A DNA stretch of 64,000 nucleotides from Deltaproteobacteria bacterium. Lineage in GTDB: Bacteria > Desulfobacterota > GWC2-55-46. The stretch is taken from NCBI GenBank assembly GCA_020846435.1, contig JADLDY010000009.1, positions 49,723 to 113,722 on the forward strand. The letters are read 5' to 3'. The notes below the pieces were generated by a model. The model saw only the letters and a list, made by a program, of their open reading frames with translations, was not told where the DNA came from and did no database searches. Position numbers and translations under genes: made by a program. This document shows, in pieces, positions 24,728 to 33,769 of this stretch (position 1 is the stretch's first letter; each line of letters starts with the position of its first letter).

Positions 24728-25213
24728 ATGCTCTTCCTCACGATGCACATAGTGCACATAGCGGCCGTAATACTCTGGATAGGCGGGCTCGCCTTCGTCA
24801 CCGCCATAGTGCTGCCCATGGCTATAAAGACCCCTGACGCCCTCCAGAAGGTCCTGACCTTCCAGAGGGTCGAGCACAGGTTCGCCCCGCTCGCCAGGTG
24901 GTACAACATAATAACCGGCATATCCGGCTTTGCCATGGTCTGGCTCCTGGGCTTGCAGGGGCTCTACTTCACGAAGGCGGGGCTGGCCCTGACCTTCATG
25001 ACAGGCGTCTGGGTCTTCTGGTTCGTGATGCTCGTGGGGCTCGAACCCATTGTCATAAGGAGGATGCTTGAGAAGATGGCCCGCGAGGGCGACAAGATGG
25101 ACATAGACGGGATATTCAGGAAGGTAAAGAAGCTGCACTGGTTCATGGTGGCGATCTCGCTGGCGGCGGCCGCCGCTGGCGCGATCGTAGCCCACGGAGG
25201 GTTTTTGTACTGA
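24728..25213 (+). CDS. CopD-like four-helix membrane protein
   Basis: 161 residues. The ATG at 24728 follows AAGGAGG by 5 nt. Four transmembrane segments; the first is LTMHIVHIAAVILWIGGLAFVTAIVLPM, with His residues and the IWIGG-type motif common in the CopD/YccX-like family of copper-resistance and uncharacterised membrane proteins. ARWYNIITGISGFAMVWLLG and FMTGVWVFWFVMLVGLEP follow, with a His-containing last helix (KLHWFMVAISLAAA). Binding of copper or heme is possible but not shown. A family-A repeat cluster lies immediately downstream. Confidence 0.6.
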   Translation: MLFLTMHIVHIAAVILWIGGLAFVTAIVLPMAIKTPDALQKVLTFQRVEHRFAPLARWYNIITGISGFAMVWLLGLQGLYFTKAGLALTFMTGVWVFWFVMLVGLEPIVIRRMLEKMAREGDKMDIDGIFRKVKKLHWFMVAISLAAAAAGAIVAHGGFLY

Positions 25214-25250
25214 CCTCAGCGGCCTTTGAAGGACGCTATACTCTTAAAGT

Positions 25251-25466
25251 AAAGGCCGCTCAAAACACAACAGATGCGAGGCGTCAAGGAGCGAGGAGCG
25301 AGGCGTACTTTATCATGTACGCCGCAGTAACGAGCATTGCAGCCAACGAAGCAGATGGCGCGTTTCGAAGATACCGGCGGCAAGCCGCAGTAGCTTCGAA
25401 ACCGGAGGGACTATCGTTTTTCTATTCGCTCGCTTTACGCTCGCCATGGGTTTTCAGCGGCCTTTG
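25251..25466. repeat. Family-A palindromic repeat, copy A3 (expanded, with internal insertion)
   Basis: Left arm AAAGGCCGCTCAAAAC (from 25251) and right arm GTTTTCAGCGGCCTTT (to 25466) are inverted repeats. The core 25273-25358 has the family blocks and the TACTTTATCATGTA hairpin. Between core and right arm about 85 bp are inserted, holding a TTTCGAAG/CTTCGAAA hairpin (25363-25401) and a TTCTATTCGCTCGC stretch also found in copy A8. The right arm provides the last codons and stop of ogt. A further arm copy CAGCGGCCTTTGAAGG sits at 25217-25232. Confidence 0.7.
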
Positions 25467-25966
25467 AAGGCGATGCCTTCGAGGATAAGTAGCTTCTCCT
25501 TTATCCCTTCCCCGCCCGAGTACCCGCCCAATGAGCCGCCTGCCTGCAAAACCCTGTGGCAGGGTATTATTACAGGGATGGGGTTCCTTCCGCAGGCCCC
25601 TCCGACAGCCCTCGCGGCCCCGGGCTTTCCAATGGCTTCGGCCAGCTCCCCATAACTCAAAGCCATGCCCCAGGGGATGGCTGAAAGCGCGCTCCAGACA
25701 AGCCTGTCAAAGGCCGAGCCGGACGGGTTCAACGGCACGTCGAATGAGACCGGGTTGCCGTGGAAGTACTCGTCAAGGGCCTTGATGAGAGACGGGAAGC
25801 GGCCGCTGTCAAAGGCCGGCGCGCCAGCATGCCTGGAGGCGACCCCTCTGATGAAATCGCTCTCCTTAACCCCTATGGCAAGGTCGGTGACCCCGTAGCC
25901 GTCAGAGGCGACGAAGAGGACGCCCACAGGGGACTCATACGAAAAATACGAACAGCTAATCGCCAT
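25454..25966 (-). CDS. ogt: Methylated-DNA--protein-cysteine S-methyltransferase
   Basis: 170 residues from the ATG at 25966. It transfers the alkyl group from O6-methylguanine to its own Cys. The active site is NPIPVIIPCHRVLQAGGSLGGYSGG, with the PCHRV motif, preceded by FDRLVWSALSAIPWGMALSYGELAEAIG and the Arg finger GAARAVGGA. The N-terminal start is uncertain because no good ribosome-binding site precedes it; upstream in-frame ATG codons add about 19-34 residues. The final residues FKGR and the stop lie in the arm of repeat A3. Confidence 0.88.
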   Translation of the reverse strand: MAISCSYFSYESPVGVLFVASDGYGVTDLAIGVKESDFIRGVASRHAGAPAFDSGRFPSLIKALDEYFHGNPVSFDVPLNPSGSAFDRLVWSALSAIPWGMALSYGELAEAIGKPGAARAVGGACGRNPIPVIIPCHRVLQAGGSLGGYSGGEGIKEKLLILEGIAFKGR

Positions 25967-26092
25967 GGCAATATGGTAAAACAAAACAGGACCTGCCGCA
26001 ATAATTTTAACCGGCGCTGCCATGCTTTGACTTTTCATGTCTTGTTCTGGTATTTTTGTACCCCTCAATCAAACTTTCTGAAAGGCAGGCAA

Positions 26093-26497
26093 ATGGACTT
26101 CAAGACATCTTTCATATTCTGGTTCGTCATGGTCCTCATCGCCATAGCGAACGGCTTTTTCGGCGAGAAAGTCGTCTCGCGCTACATAGGCGACTACGGC
26201 AGCCACCTGTACAAGACTGCCTTCATAATAGCGGTCATCTTCATCGGCTCGAGGATATATGTGACAAGCTACGCGCCCGAGCCTGTTTTCCAGTCGGCGC
26301 TTGCGACCGGTCTCTTATGGTTCTTCTGCAGCCTGACCTTCGAGTTCATCTTCGGCCACTACGTCTTCGGCTTTCCCTGGGAAAAGCTCCTTGCCGATTA
26401 CAGGATATGGCAGGGCAGGCTCTGGTCGCTGGTTTTGGCTTCCGAGATAATCTTCCCTGCCTTGAACGCCTGGCTCATCGATCGATGCGGCTCCTGA
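26093..26497 (+). CDS. Uncharacterised four-helix membrane protein
   Basis: 134 residues from the ATG at 26093; the frame is open further upstream but that part overlaps ogt and has poor composition. Hydrophobic segments: FIFWFVMVLIAIANGFF, AFIIAVIFIGSRIY, ALATGLLWFFCSLTFEFIFG and the final LWSLVLASEIIFPALNAWLI. The EFIFGHYVFG-PWEKLLADYRIWQGRLW part is distinctive and seems conserved-type, but no function is known to me. It is followed by a strong terminator. Confidence 0.6.
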   Translation: MDFKTSFIFWFVMVLIAIANGFFGEKVVSRYIGDYGSHLYKTAFIIAVIFIGSRIYVTSYAPEPVFQSALATGLLWFFCSLTFEFIFGHYVFGFPWEKLLADYRIWQGRLWSLVLASEIIFPALNAWLIDRCGS

Positions 26498-26526
26498 TCC
26501 GCGAAAACAAGAGACAGCCCATAAAA

Positions 26527-26553
26527 AAAGGCGGCCCCAAAGGGGCCGCCTTT
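26527..26553. terminator. Bidirectional intrinsic terminator
   Basis: AAAGGCGGCCCC stem, AAA loop, GGGGCCGCCTTTTT. Located between two convergent genes (26093-26497 and the M23 peptidase), so it can serve both. Confidence 0.9.
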
Positions 26554-26576
26554 TTCAATTAGCGCTGACCGGAATA

Positions 26577-27857
26577 TCAGTCCTTCTTGTTGAGGGCGAA
26601 GGCCGTGCCGCCTGAGATGAGCTTGTCCAGGACACTCTCCCTCACGGCCGCGAACTGGCTCAGCTCCTTTTTCGGCACAGGAACACCCGGCAGGGACTTC
26701 ACGCTCAGCGGGTTTATCAGCTTATTGTTGACCTTTACCTCATAGTGCAGGTGCGGGCCGGTGGAGATCCCGGTAGAGCCGACATAGCCTATTACCTGCC
26801 CCTGGTCTACCTTCGAGCCGGACCTTACGCCCTTGCCTATCCTTGAAAGGTGGCCGTATGCCGTCGTATAGCCGTTTGAGTGCTTTATCTCTATGTACTT
26901 GCCGTAGCCGCCCTTCCAGCCGGCGTACTTGACGACGCCGCTTCCGGCCGACTCTATGGGCGTGCCGGTCGGCGCGCCGTAGTCTATGCCGTGGTGCGGC
27001 CTGTACCTCTTCAATACGGGATGGAACCTGCCGCGGCTGAAGGTGCTCGTTATCCTTCTGAACCTCAAGGGCGACTTCAGGAGGGTCTTCTTCAGAGACC
27101 TGCCCTTCTCGTCGTAGTAGCCTTTGCCGTTATTGCCCTCGTAATATATGGCCGTGTAGTTCTTGCCGCCGTTTTCCATCTCTGCGCCAAGGAGCCTGCC
27201 GGTCTTCACTGGCACGCCGTCGACATAGAGCATCTCGGAGAGGATCCTGAAACTGTCGCCCTTGTGTATGTCAGAGGCGAAGTCTATGTCCCAGGCGAAT
27301 ATGTCGGTGAGCGCGACAACGGCCTGCGGGTCGGCCCCTGCCTTGAGCGCGTCCTCATAAAGGGAGTTCTCGATCGTGCCGGTGACGACAGTCTCTCTTA
27401 TCTCGTGGGGGAGCTCCCCCTTTTTCGCGGCCATATTGCCGTCAGGGTCGCGCTCGACAATGAGGAACTCGTAATCGGAGAACTTGTACTCGACCTTCTG
27501 GAGCCTGCCGTCTATGGTGAAGGCCTTGAGGACGGAGTCCTCTTTCATGCGCGTGAGATCGAAAACCGGCTTGGCCTTCTTGACGATGTCGAGTATCTCC
27601 GGGCCGGGCACATTGAGGGCAGACATTATCTGGTAGAAGGTGTTGTTGCCGGTGAGCTTGAAGTCGAAACGCTCTATCTTCGGGCCGGTGTCTTCGGCGA
27701 GCGCGACTGAGTCCTGGGTTGTTTCGTAGAATTTCTGGGATGTCGCGGGACTTGTCAGGAAAAGTATAGAGAGGAAAAACGATATCCCTGTCAGGGATAT
27801 TATCAGCGCGGTTCTTACAGGGAATCTCTTTTCATTCCTGTTTTGGGTTCCAGTCAT
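26577..27857 (-). CDS. Membrane-anchored M23 family peptidoglycan metallopeptidase
   Basis: 426 residues. One N-terminal transmembrane anchor (ALIISLTGISFFLSILFL), a middle region with an OapA/LysM-like stretch (TFYQIMSALNVPGPEILDIVKKAKP), then the lysostaphin-type zinc peptidase domain. Zn ligands are visible in RPHHGIDYGAPTGTPI (HxxxD) and GPHLHYEVKVN (HxH). It should cleave peptide cross-links in peptidoglycan in the periplasm, as in MepM/YebA-type enzymes. A GAGAGGGA ribosome-binding site precedes the ATG, and a near-consensus promoter lies at 27887-27915. Confidence 0.9.
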   Translation of the reverse strand: MTGTQNRNEKRFPVRTALIISLTGISFFLSILFLTSPATSQKFYETTQDSVALAEDTGPKIERFDFKLTGNNTFYQIMSALNVPGPEILDIVKKAKPVFDLTRMKEDSVLKAFTIDGRLQKVEYKFSDYEFLIVERDPDGNMAAKKGELPHEIRETVVTGTIENSLYEDALKAGADPQAVVALTDIFAWDIDFASDIHKGDSFRILSEMLYVDGVPVKTGRLLGAEMENGGKNYTAIYYEGNNGKGYYDEKGRSLKKTLLKSPLRFRRITSTFSRGRFHPVLKRYRPHHGIDYGAPTGTPIESAGSGVVKYAGWKGGYGKYIEIKHSNGYTTAYGHLSRIGKGVRSGSKVDQGQVIGYVGSTGISTGPHLHYEVKVNNKLINPLSVKSLPGVPVPKKELSQFAAVRESVLDKLISGGTAFALNKKD

Positions 27858-27886
27858 TCTTTCCCTCTCAGGTGAATTTTAACAAC

Positions 27887-27915
27887 ATAATATTTATCGG
27901 ACGTTTCAATGTCAA
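27887..27915 (-). promoter_or_regulatory. Sigma-70 promoter of the M23 peptidase gene
   Basis: Minus strand TTGACA (27915-27910), 17 nt, TATTAT (27892-27887), about 30 nt ahead of the start codon. Confidence 0.75.
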
Positions 27916-28017
27916 GCTTAAGTTGATAAAGCACTGATAACTAAAGTTTTTTTTCGGCGGGAAAAATCACCACCTGACGGCTTGCCAACTTCCCCTGAAA
28001 TATGTACTATATACGCC

Positions 28018-29139
28018 ATGAGTGACGGACAGATAAACCTCGGCGCCGGCAAGCAGCCAAAAGCGCGCATACTGGTCGCCGACGACGACCGGTTCTACCT
28101 CCAGGTATTCACCGACCTCATAGCCGGCCTCGGCTTCGAGTCCATCACCGCGACCAACGGCTTTGATGCCATCGAAAAGGTCCAGAGCCACAAGCCCGAC
28201 ATCCTCATAGTCGACGTCGTGATGCCCGGCATCGACGGCTTCGAGGTCACCCGCCGTCTCAAGGACGACCCAGCCACAATGCACCTCCCTATCGTTATCG
28301 TCACCTCCCTTTCAGACCGGGGCTCAAAGTTGAAGGGGCTCCAGTTCGGCGCGGACGAGCTTTTGAACAAGCCGGTCGACGAAACGGAGTTCAGGGCCAG
28401 GATCGGCAACCTCCTCAAGGTCAAGAGGTACGAGGACTACCTCCTTGAGCACGGAAAGAGGCTCGAAGGCGAGGTCGTGGACAAGACCGTTCAGCTCGAG
28501 AGAGCCTTCGAGAAGATAAGGCACGGCTACGTAGAGACGGTCTACCGGCTCACGCTGGCCGCGGAATACAGGGACAAGGAGACCGGCAGCCATATAAAGA
28601 GAATCAGCCTTTACTCGCAGCTCCTTGCCAGGCACATGGGCCTCGCCGAGCAGGAGGCCGAGGCGATATTCTTCGGCAGCCCCATGCACGACGTCGGCAA
28701 GATAGGCATACCGGACTCGGTGCTCCTCAAGGATGGGACGCATACGCCGGAAGAGTTCGAGATAATGAAGACGCATTCCACGATAGGCGCGAACATCCTG
28801 CGCGACCCTGACTCCGTGATACTGCAGGCCGCGCAGGAGATAGCCCTGACGCACCACGAGAGATGGGACGGGAAGGGCTACCCCATGGGCTTGAGGGGTG
28901 AGGAGATACCGGTCTCCGGAAGGATAGTCCACCTCGTGGACATCTACGACGCCCTTAGGAGCGCACGCCCCTACAAGGCTCCCTTTGACCACATGAAGGC
29001 CTGCGCCATCATCGATTCAGAAGCCTCGAGGTTCGATCCAGAGGTATTGAAAGGCTTTCACGCCCTCGCCGGAGAGTTCAGGGAACTCTTCGACGGCAAC
29101 AGGGACGAAAACGATCTCAGAAAAACCAGCCGGTTATGA
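28018..29139 (+). CDS. Response regulator with HD-GYP c-di-GMP phosphodiesterase domain (RpfG type)
   Basis: 373 residues. Residues ~15-130 are a receiver domain: ARILVADDDRFYLQVF holds the acidic pair, DILIVDVVMPGIDGFEV the phospho-acceptor Asp, and a K follows in ELLNKPVDETE. After a helical linker comes the HD-GYP domain, with SPMHDVGKIGIPDSVLLKDG, MKTHSTIGANIL, HHERWDGKGYPMGLRGEEIP and RIVHLVDIYDAL. It should hydrolyse c-di-GMP when phosphorylated; its kinase is not nearby. The ATG at 28018 gives a compact N-terminus. The 3' end overlaps the convergent gene by 23 bp. Confidence 0.9.
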   Translation: MSDGQINLGAGKQPKARILVADDDRFYLQVFTDLIAGLGFESITATNGFDAIEKVQSHKPDILIVDVVMPGIDGFEVTRRLKDDPATMHLPIVIVTSLSDRGSKLKGLQFGADELLNKPVDETEFRARIGNLLKVKRYEDYLLEHGKRLEGEVVDKTVQLERAFEKIRHGYVETVYRLTLAAEYRDKETGSHIKRISLYSQLLARHMGLAEQEAEAIFFGSPMHDVGKIGIPDSVLLKDGTHTPEEFEIMKTHSTIGANILRDPDSVILQAAQEIALTHHERWDGKGYPMGLRGEEIPVSGRIVHLVDIYDALRSARPYKAPFDHMKACAIIDSEASRFDPEVLKGFHALAGEFRELFDGNRDENDLRKTSRL

Positions 29140-29959
29140 AGTAGTCAGCGTCGCTCTGGTTTATCGTCTCTATCTTCACGTCGTCAGACTCAGGCAGAAC
29201 TACCGTGTACGAATACTTCGAAAGCCTTTTTACCTGGGCGGGTATGCCCCTTTTCCAGGAGTGACCGCTCCCGGCGAGGATCACCAGGCTCTTCCTGGGG
29301 TTATTCTTGAGGTACTCGATGGCGTTATTGGCCATGGCGTTGTCCCAAACCATCTGGGCCTCGCAGAAGTTCCTGAACGACATCTCCCCGGCGTGCTCGC
29401 CGAGCGCCTCCTTGATGAAATCCTCGTATGTATCGTCGACCTTGCATTCTATGCCAGGCGGCAGCTCTGAGAGCTGCTCGGGCGTAAGGGAGGCAAAGCC
29501 GCCTTTGACCACCTGGCGTATGACGCTCCTCGATATGTTGAGCCCGACCATCGGCACCCGCTTTTCCCTGGCGAAAAGGAATATGTCCCTGTACTGGCTC
29601 CAGGAGACGCCCCAGTTCCTGTGGTACACCTCACGGAACTCTGACTCGCTCAGCTCTCCGGCGACCCACTTGTCGAGAGCTTCCTGGTTATCCTTCCTGA
29701 ACATCTCGACGCCTATGACGACCTGGTGGCCGACGGCCTGGAGGGACTTTATTATCTCGAGCTGCACCCTGTGGTGGCTCTTCCTGTTGTGCACCTCTCC
29801 GACAAAGACCATGTCGCGGGAGGCGAGCTCGTTAAGGAACTCCTGAGGCTTCATCTCGACGCGGTCGGCGACCCTCAGGACTTTCGGGGCGACGCACCCG
29901 CAGGCAATGAGGACAATGAACGCGAAGAAAGGGGCGCGGCTCAAAAGCCTCCAGGCCAT
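29117..29959 (-). CDS. ChaN-like lipoprotein (haem/iron-regulated family)
   Basis: 280 residues from the ATG at 29959 (GGAGAG 5 nt upstream). The N-terminal signal ends in a lipobox (FIVLIACGC), so it is predicted to be lipid-anchored. Family marks are RDMVFVGEVHNRKSHHRVQLEII and VVIGVEMFRKDNQEALDKWVAGELSE, then WSQYRDIFLFAREKRVPMVGLN, EAQMVWDNAMA and VILAGSGHSWKRGIP. ChaN of Campylobacter binds haem. The tail overlaps the HD-GYP gene by 23 bp on the other strand. It is 21 nt downstream of citrate synthase and may share its message. Confidence 0.8.
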   Translation of the reverse strand: MAWRLLSRAPFFAFIVLIACGCVAPKVLRVADRVEMKPQEFLNELASRDMVFVGEVHNRKSHHRVQLEIIKSLQAVGHQVVIGVEMFRKDNQEALDKWVAGELSESEFREVYHRNWGVSWSQYRDIFLFAREKRVPMVGLNISRSVIRQVVKGGFASLTPEQLSELPPGIECKVDDTYEDFIKEALGEHAGEMSFRNFCEAQMVWDNAMANNAIEYLKNNPRKSLVILAGSGHSWKRGIPAQVKRLSKYSYTVVLPESDDVKIETINQSDADYFITGWFF

Positions 29960-29980
29960 GTTTGCTCTCCGGCCCATCGG

Positions 29981-31132
29981 CTACCCCCTCGCTTCCATCG
30001 GTATGTAAGGCTGCTCGCGCAGCCCCGTGTACTTCTGCTCGGGCCTGTATATTCGGTTGGTCTTCAACTGCTCCATCCAGTGGGCAAGCCAGCCCGCGAC
30101 CCTGCCAACGGCGAATATCGGCGTGAAAAGGTCTGTCGGCATGCCTATGCTCCTCAACACTATCCCTGAGTAGAAGTCTATATTCGTGTAAAGGCCTCTG
30201 GAAGAGAGCTTCTCTATCACGACGGACTCTATCTCCCTCGATATATCGAGCGTCTTCTTGTCTATGCCGTCGTGCTCTGAAAGTAGCGTGATGTATTTTT
30301 TCAAGACCTCGCCCCTCGGGTCGGTCGTCTTGTAGACCCTGTGGCCGACGCCCATTATCTTCTCTTTTTTCTCGAGCTTCCTTTCGATGTAGCCACGGGC
30401 CGCTTCCTTCGAGCCTATCTCGTCTATCATGCGCACGACTTCCTCGTTCGCGCCTCCGTGAAGAGGCCCCGAGAGCGTGCCTATGGCGGAGGCCACTACA
30501 GTGTACGGGTCGGCGAGAGTTGAGCCGACGACCCTCGCGCTGAAAGTGGAGGCGTTCATGGTGTGGTCTCCGTGGAGTATCAGCATGACGTCGAGGACTC
30601 TCTCGACAAGGGCGGAAGGCTCTTTTTCAAAGAGCATGTAGTAGAAGTTCGCGGCGAACGACAGGTCGTTCCTGGGCTGTATCGGCGCGTCCCCGTGCTT
30701 TAGCCTGTGCACAGCGGCGACTATCGTCGGGAGCTTCGCTATGAGTCTCACTGCGGCCCAGTAGCGCGTCTCGGGGTTCAAGGTGTCCCTCGCGGGATAA
30801 TACATGCCCATTGCCGAGGTCACGGCCTGAAGATAGTGCATCGGGTGGCCGTTTTCAGGCAGATACTCCATCATCCTCAGTATCTTGAGCTTGAGCCTCG
30901 TATGGAAAGTGACGTCGTCGTGGAACTTGCCGAACTCTGCCGAGTCCGGGAGCTTACCGAAGACGAGAAGATAGGCCGTCTCCAGAAAGGCGCTCTCGCT
31001 CGCGAGCGTCTCTATCGAGATGCCCCTGTACTCGAGCACTCCCTTTTCGCCGTCGATGAAGCTTATGGCGGACTCGGCCGCCGGGATCCCTTCGAGGCCT
31101 GGGACGACTTCCAGTATCTGCTTCTCTTCCAT
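29981..31132 (-). CDS. gltA: Citrate synthase
   Basis: 383 residues, the short dimeric type. It condenses oxaloacetate and acetyl-CoA, or, at high acetyl-CoA demand, can run backwards in the reversed oxidative TCA cycle. Catalytic residues are seen in LILHGDHTMNASTFSARV and SGPLHGGANEEVVRMI (His) and MGVGHRVYKTTDPRG (His-Arg), with the C-terminal Asp in NIDFYSGIVLRSIG. The N-terminus VVPGLEGIPAAESAISFIDGEKGVLEYRG is also typical. This is the only citrate-forming step visible; no ATP citrate lyase is in the window. Confidence 0.92.
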   Translation of the reverse strand: MEEKQILEVVPGLEGIPAAESAISFIDGEKGVLEYRGISIETLASESAFLETAYLLVFGKLPDSAEFGKFHDDVTFHTRLKLKILRMMEYLPENGHPMHYLQAVTSAMGMYYPARDTLNPETRYWAAVRLIAKLPTIVAAVHRLKHGDAPIQPRNDLSFAANFYYMLFEKEPSALVERVLDVMLILHGDHTMNASTFSARVVGSTLADPYTVVASAIGTLSGPLHGGANEEVVRMIDEIGSKEAARGYIERKLEKKEKIMGVGHRVYKTTDPRGEVLKKYITLLSEHDGIDKKTLDISREIESVVIEKLSSRGLYTNIDFYSGIVLRSIGMPTDLFTPIFAVGRVAGWLAHWMEQLKTNRIYRPEQKYTGLREQPYIPMEARG

Positions 31133-31195
31133 TTCAAAACCCCTTGTTTTTGCAGGATAAGCGGCATTTTATCCCAAGGCCCCGGGCATGTACAT

Positions 31196-31233
31196 AAAAA
31201 AAGGCCCTCATCTTTCAGCGGATGAGGGCCTTT
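31196..31233 (-). terminator. Intrinsic terminator of csp
   Basis: Minus strand AAAGGCCCTCATC stem closing on GATGAGGGCC followed by seven T. It lies 16 bp past the csp stop. Confidence 0.9.
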
Positions 31234-31248
31234 GCCTGCGTCAGACGA

Positions 31249-31455
31249 TCAAATGGAAGCCGGGTTGACGTTCTCAGCCTTGAGCCCCTTCGGCCCACTG
31301 GTCACATCAAAGTCGACCTTCTGCCCTTCCTTCAGGGTCTTGAAACCATCGCCCTGGATGGAGCTGTAATGGACAAAGACGTCCTCACCTGAATCCTGTT
31401 CGATGAACCCGAAACCCTTTGTCTCGTTGAACCATTTTACTTTTCCTGAAGGCAT
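31249..31455 (-). CDS. Cold-shock domain protein
   Basis: 68 residues. RNA/ssDNA-binding beta-barrel with both RNP motifs: [19 protein letters not shown] and [10 protein letters not shown], then [17 protein letters not shown]. It acts as an RNA chaperone. A long (about 70 nt) leader precedes it, as usual for cold-shock mRNAs, with a good promoter and terminator, so it forms a single-gene unit. Confidence 0.95.
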   Translation of the reverse strand: MPSGKVKWFNETKGFGFIEQDSGEDVFVHYSSIQGDGFKTLKEGQKVDFDVTSGPKGLKAENVNPASI

Positions 31456-31526
31456 GACCTGAAAACCTCCTGATAAGATTTTGGTCCGCAGGCAGTCCGC
31501 TCGCCTCAGGACCTGTTTACAGGATA

Positions 31527-31555
31527 AGTCTATTTGAGGGTCTGGAAGTTGTCAA
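31527..31555 (-). promoter_or_regulatory. Sigma-70 promoter of csp
   Basis: Minus strand TTGACA (31555-31550), 17 nt, TAGACT (31532-31527). The -35 overlaps the last bases of rdgB. Confidence 0.7.
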
Positions 31556-32157
31556 GCGAGGAGGGAGCGTTTATTGGAGGCAAGATAGCTTTTAAGCGCG
31601 TCAAGCGCCTTTGCGCGGTGGCTTATCGAGTTCTTCTCATCAGGGGAAAGCTCCGCCGATGTCATGCCTTTTGAGGGTATAAGAAAGACAGGGTCGTACC
31701 CGAAGCCGTTTGAGCCTTTCGGCTCGCCTGTTATCACGCCCTCGAAGACTCCCTCGAAACACCTCTCGCCCCCGTCGACTCCCACTAACGCCATGACGCA
31801 CCTGAAACGAGCCGTGCGCTTTGAAGCAGGGACGCCCTCTAACTCTTTCAAGAGTTTTCTCCAGTTCTCTTCGTCTGTCGCGCCATCTCCTGCAAACCTC
31901 GCGGAATAGACGCCCGGCGCACCACCGAGAAAATCGACCTCGAGGCCGGAGTCGTCGGCAAGGGCGGGCAGGCCCGTGACGTTTGAAGCGGCGCGCGCCT
32001 TTATGAGCGCGTTCTCCTTCATGGTAGCGCCTGTCTCAGGGGGGAGCGTGACGCCGGGAAATTCGTCGAGAGAGACTATCTCAACGCCGGAACCAAAGAG
32101 TATGCGGCCAATCTCTCTTGCCTTGCCCTTGTTCCTGGTGGCCAGGACTACCTTCAT
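31552..32157 (-). CDS. rdgB: Non-canonical purine NTP pyrophosphatase (RdgB/HAM1)
   Basis: 201 residues. Hydrolyses ITP, dITP and XTP to monophosphates, cleaning the nucleotide pool. Motifs: [18 protein letters not shown] at the N-terminus, [25 protein letters not shown] (acid cluster for Mg), [21 protein letters not shown] and [11 protein letters not shown] near the end. It overlaps rph by 4 bp; the rph-rdgB pairing is common in bacteria. Confidence 0.95.
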   Translation of the reverse strand: MKVVLATRNKGKAREIGRILFGSGVEIVSLDEFPGVTLPPETGATMKENALIKARAASNVTGLPALADDSGLEVDFLGGAPGVYSARFAGDGATDEENWRKLLKELEGVPASKRTARFRCVMALVGVDGGERCFEGVFEGVITGEPKGSNGFGYDPVFLIPSKGMTSAELSPDEKNSISHRAKALDALKSYLASNKRSLLA

Positions 32158-32900
32158 GGCTTAAAGATGCCGAGCGCTTTTTTCTGGATGAGCGAGAGCT
32201 CTGAGATGCCGTTTGAGGCGAGAGAGACGAGGTCGGCGAGGCTGTCCTTTGAGAACGGCTCGGATTCAGCCGTGCCCTGCACCTCGACGAACCTGCCGTC
32301 TCCGGTCATGATGATGTTCATGTCGACCTCTGCGGTCGAGTCCTCGTCGTAGTTGAGGTCGAGAAGGGCCCTGCCTCCGACGACGCCGACGCTCACGGCC
32401 GCGACCGAGTCAAGAAGAGGGATTGACTTGATAGCGCCTTTTTGCACGAGCGACCTGAGAGTCTCGTAGACCGCGATGTACGCGCCTGTGATAGAGGCTG
32501 TCCTCGTGCCGCCGTCGGCCTGCAAGACGTCGCAGTCGATGTATATGGTCCTCTCGCCGAGAGCGCCGAGGTCAGTGACCGCACGAAGGCTCCTTCCGAT
32601 GAGCCGCTGGATCTCATGGGTCCGTCCGCCGACCTTGCCAGCGGAAGACTCCCTCTGTATCCTCTTCTGGGACGACCTCGGCAGCATTGCGTATTCCGCC
32701 GTCATCCAGCCCTTTCCCTTTCCAGCGAGAAATGGCGGCACCCTCTCTTCGACGGTCGCCGCGCAGATGACCTTTGTGTCACCCATCTCGATGAGGACCG
32801 AGCCTTCGGCGAACTTGAGGTAGCCTGTCGTGACCTTGACAGGCCTGAGCTCTTCCGGGGTCCTGCCGTCACTTCTCAATTGTTTTTCCGCTGACTTCAA
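32154..32900 (-). CDS. rph: Ribonuclease PH
   Basis: 248 residues. Phosphorolytic 3'-5' exoribonuclease that trims tRNA precursors. Signatures: [82 protein letters not shown] and [19 protein letters not shown]. The start is a TTG at 32900 with a strong AAGGAG ribosome-binding site 5-6 nt before it; there is no in-frame ATG near. It overlaps the amidase gene by 32 bp. Confidence 0.95.
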   Translation of the reverse strand: MKSAEKQLRSDGRTPEELRPVKVTTGYLKFAEGSVLIEMGDTKVICAATVEERVPPFLAGKGKGWMTAEYAMLPRSSQKRIQRESSAGKVGGRTHEIQRLIGRSLRAVTDLGALGERTIYIDCDVLQADGGTRTASITGAYIAVYETLRSLVQKGAIKSIPLLDSVAAVSVGVVGGRALLDLNYDEDSTAEVDMNIIMTGDGRFVEVQGTAESEPFSKDSLADLVSLASNGISELSLIQKKALGIFKP

Positions 32901-33690
32901 TGAAGCTCCTTCTCTTTGCTGTTAAATCCCTGAAGCTCGCCACTCCGTCGGCTATCGCGGCGGCGGCAAGCGATTGCTCCTTCTTCGACGTGAGGAGCCT
33001 TTCCTCGGAAGGGTTTGATATGAAGCCGACCTCGACGAGTATGGCGGGCATTGTCGCGCCGACGAGCACTACGAACGGGGCCTGCTTCACCCCCCTGCCC
33101 TCCCTGCCGGTCTTGCCGAGCATGCTCATGTGAACAGCCTCGGCGAGCCTCGAGCTCTCGTGATGGCTGCTGGTTGAGGCCATGTCGACGAGTATGTCCT
33201 TCAAGTCATTGCCGCCCTCAAGAAAAACATCTTCCACCGATGAATCCGCGCTGTTCTCAAAAGCCGCGAGGCGTCTGGCGTCCTCGTCAGTCGAGTCCAT
33301 GCTTAGAAAGAAGGTCTCGATGCCGCGCGCGTCCCTGTTGGCGGCGGCGTTGGCGTGTATGCTTATGAAAAGGTCGGCCCTGTTGGCGTTGGCAAAGGCC
33401 GTGCGCGCTTCAAGCGGCACAAAGACGTCAGTCTCCCTCGTGAGAAGGACGATGGCGCCGAGCCTTTCCCTGAGGGCGTCAGCGAGCTTCAAGGCGATGG
33501 AAAGGGTGATATCCTTTTCATCGGTCCCGGAGGGGCCTTGCGCGCCGGTGTCGTCCCCGCCGTGGCCAGGGTCAATGACGACTGTCATTATAGCGGCATC
33601 GGCAAAGCCGCCCGCGTCCTGGCCAAAGGCGTCTCCACCGTAAATGAGGAGCATGAACGCGAAAAGGGCTGTTTTTAGCATCCTGGACAT
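32869..33690 (-). CDS. N-acetylmuramoyl-L-alanine amidase (Amidase_3)
   Basis: 273 residues. Zinc amidase that splits the lactyl-amide bond between MurNAc and the peptide. A short signal sequence ([20 protein letters not shown]) precedes the catalytic domain: [19 protein letters not shown] (Zn His), [46 protein letters not shown] (second His) and [15 protein letters not shown] with the catalytic Glu. The usual AMIN domain is missing. A promoter at 33700-33729 would start transcription almost at the ATG. Confidence 0.9.
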   Translation of the reverse strand: MSRMLKTALFAFMLLIYGGDAFGQDAGGFADAAIMTVVIDPGHGGDDTGAQGPSGTDEKDITLSIALKLADALRERLGAIVLLTRETDVFVPLEARTAFANANRADLFISIHANAAANRDARGIETFFLSMDSTDEDARRLAAFENSADSSVEDVFLEGGNDLKDILVDMASTSSHHESSRLAEAVHMSMLGKTGREGRGVKQAPFVVLVGATMPAILVEVGFISNPSEERLLTSKKEQSLAAAAIADGVASFRDLTAKRRSFIEVSGKTIEK

Positions 33691-33699
33691 AATCTGTTT

Positions 33700-33729
33700 A
33701 TTTTAAAGCCAAACAGGGGTTCAAGTCAA
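33700..33729 (-). promoter_or_regulatory. Probable sigma-70 promoter of the amidase-rph-rdgB operon
   Basis: Minus strand TTGACT (33729-33724), 18 nt, TAAAAT (33705-33700). The -10 ends only about 10 nt from the amidase ATG, implying a very short or absent leader. Confidence 0.5.
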
Positions 33730-33769
33730 ACTGTTAGGGAAAGCGGTGGGCTTCAGGGAGCCGCGAAAG

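Noticed and set aside
25760..26092. Upstream extension of the membrane-protein gene at 26093
   Set aside because: The extra 111 codons lie opposite ogt and are rich in charged, unstructured residues; the ATG at 26093 begins directly with the first membrane helix.
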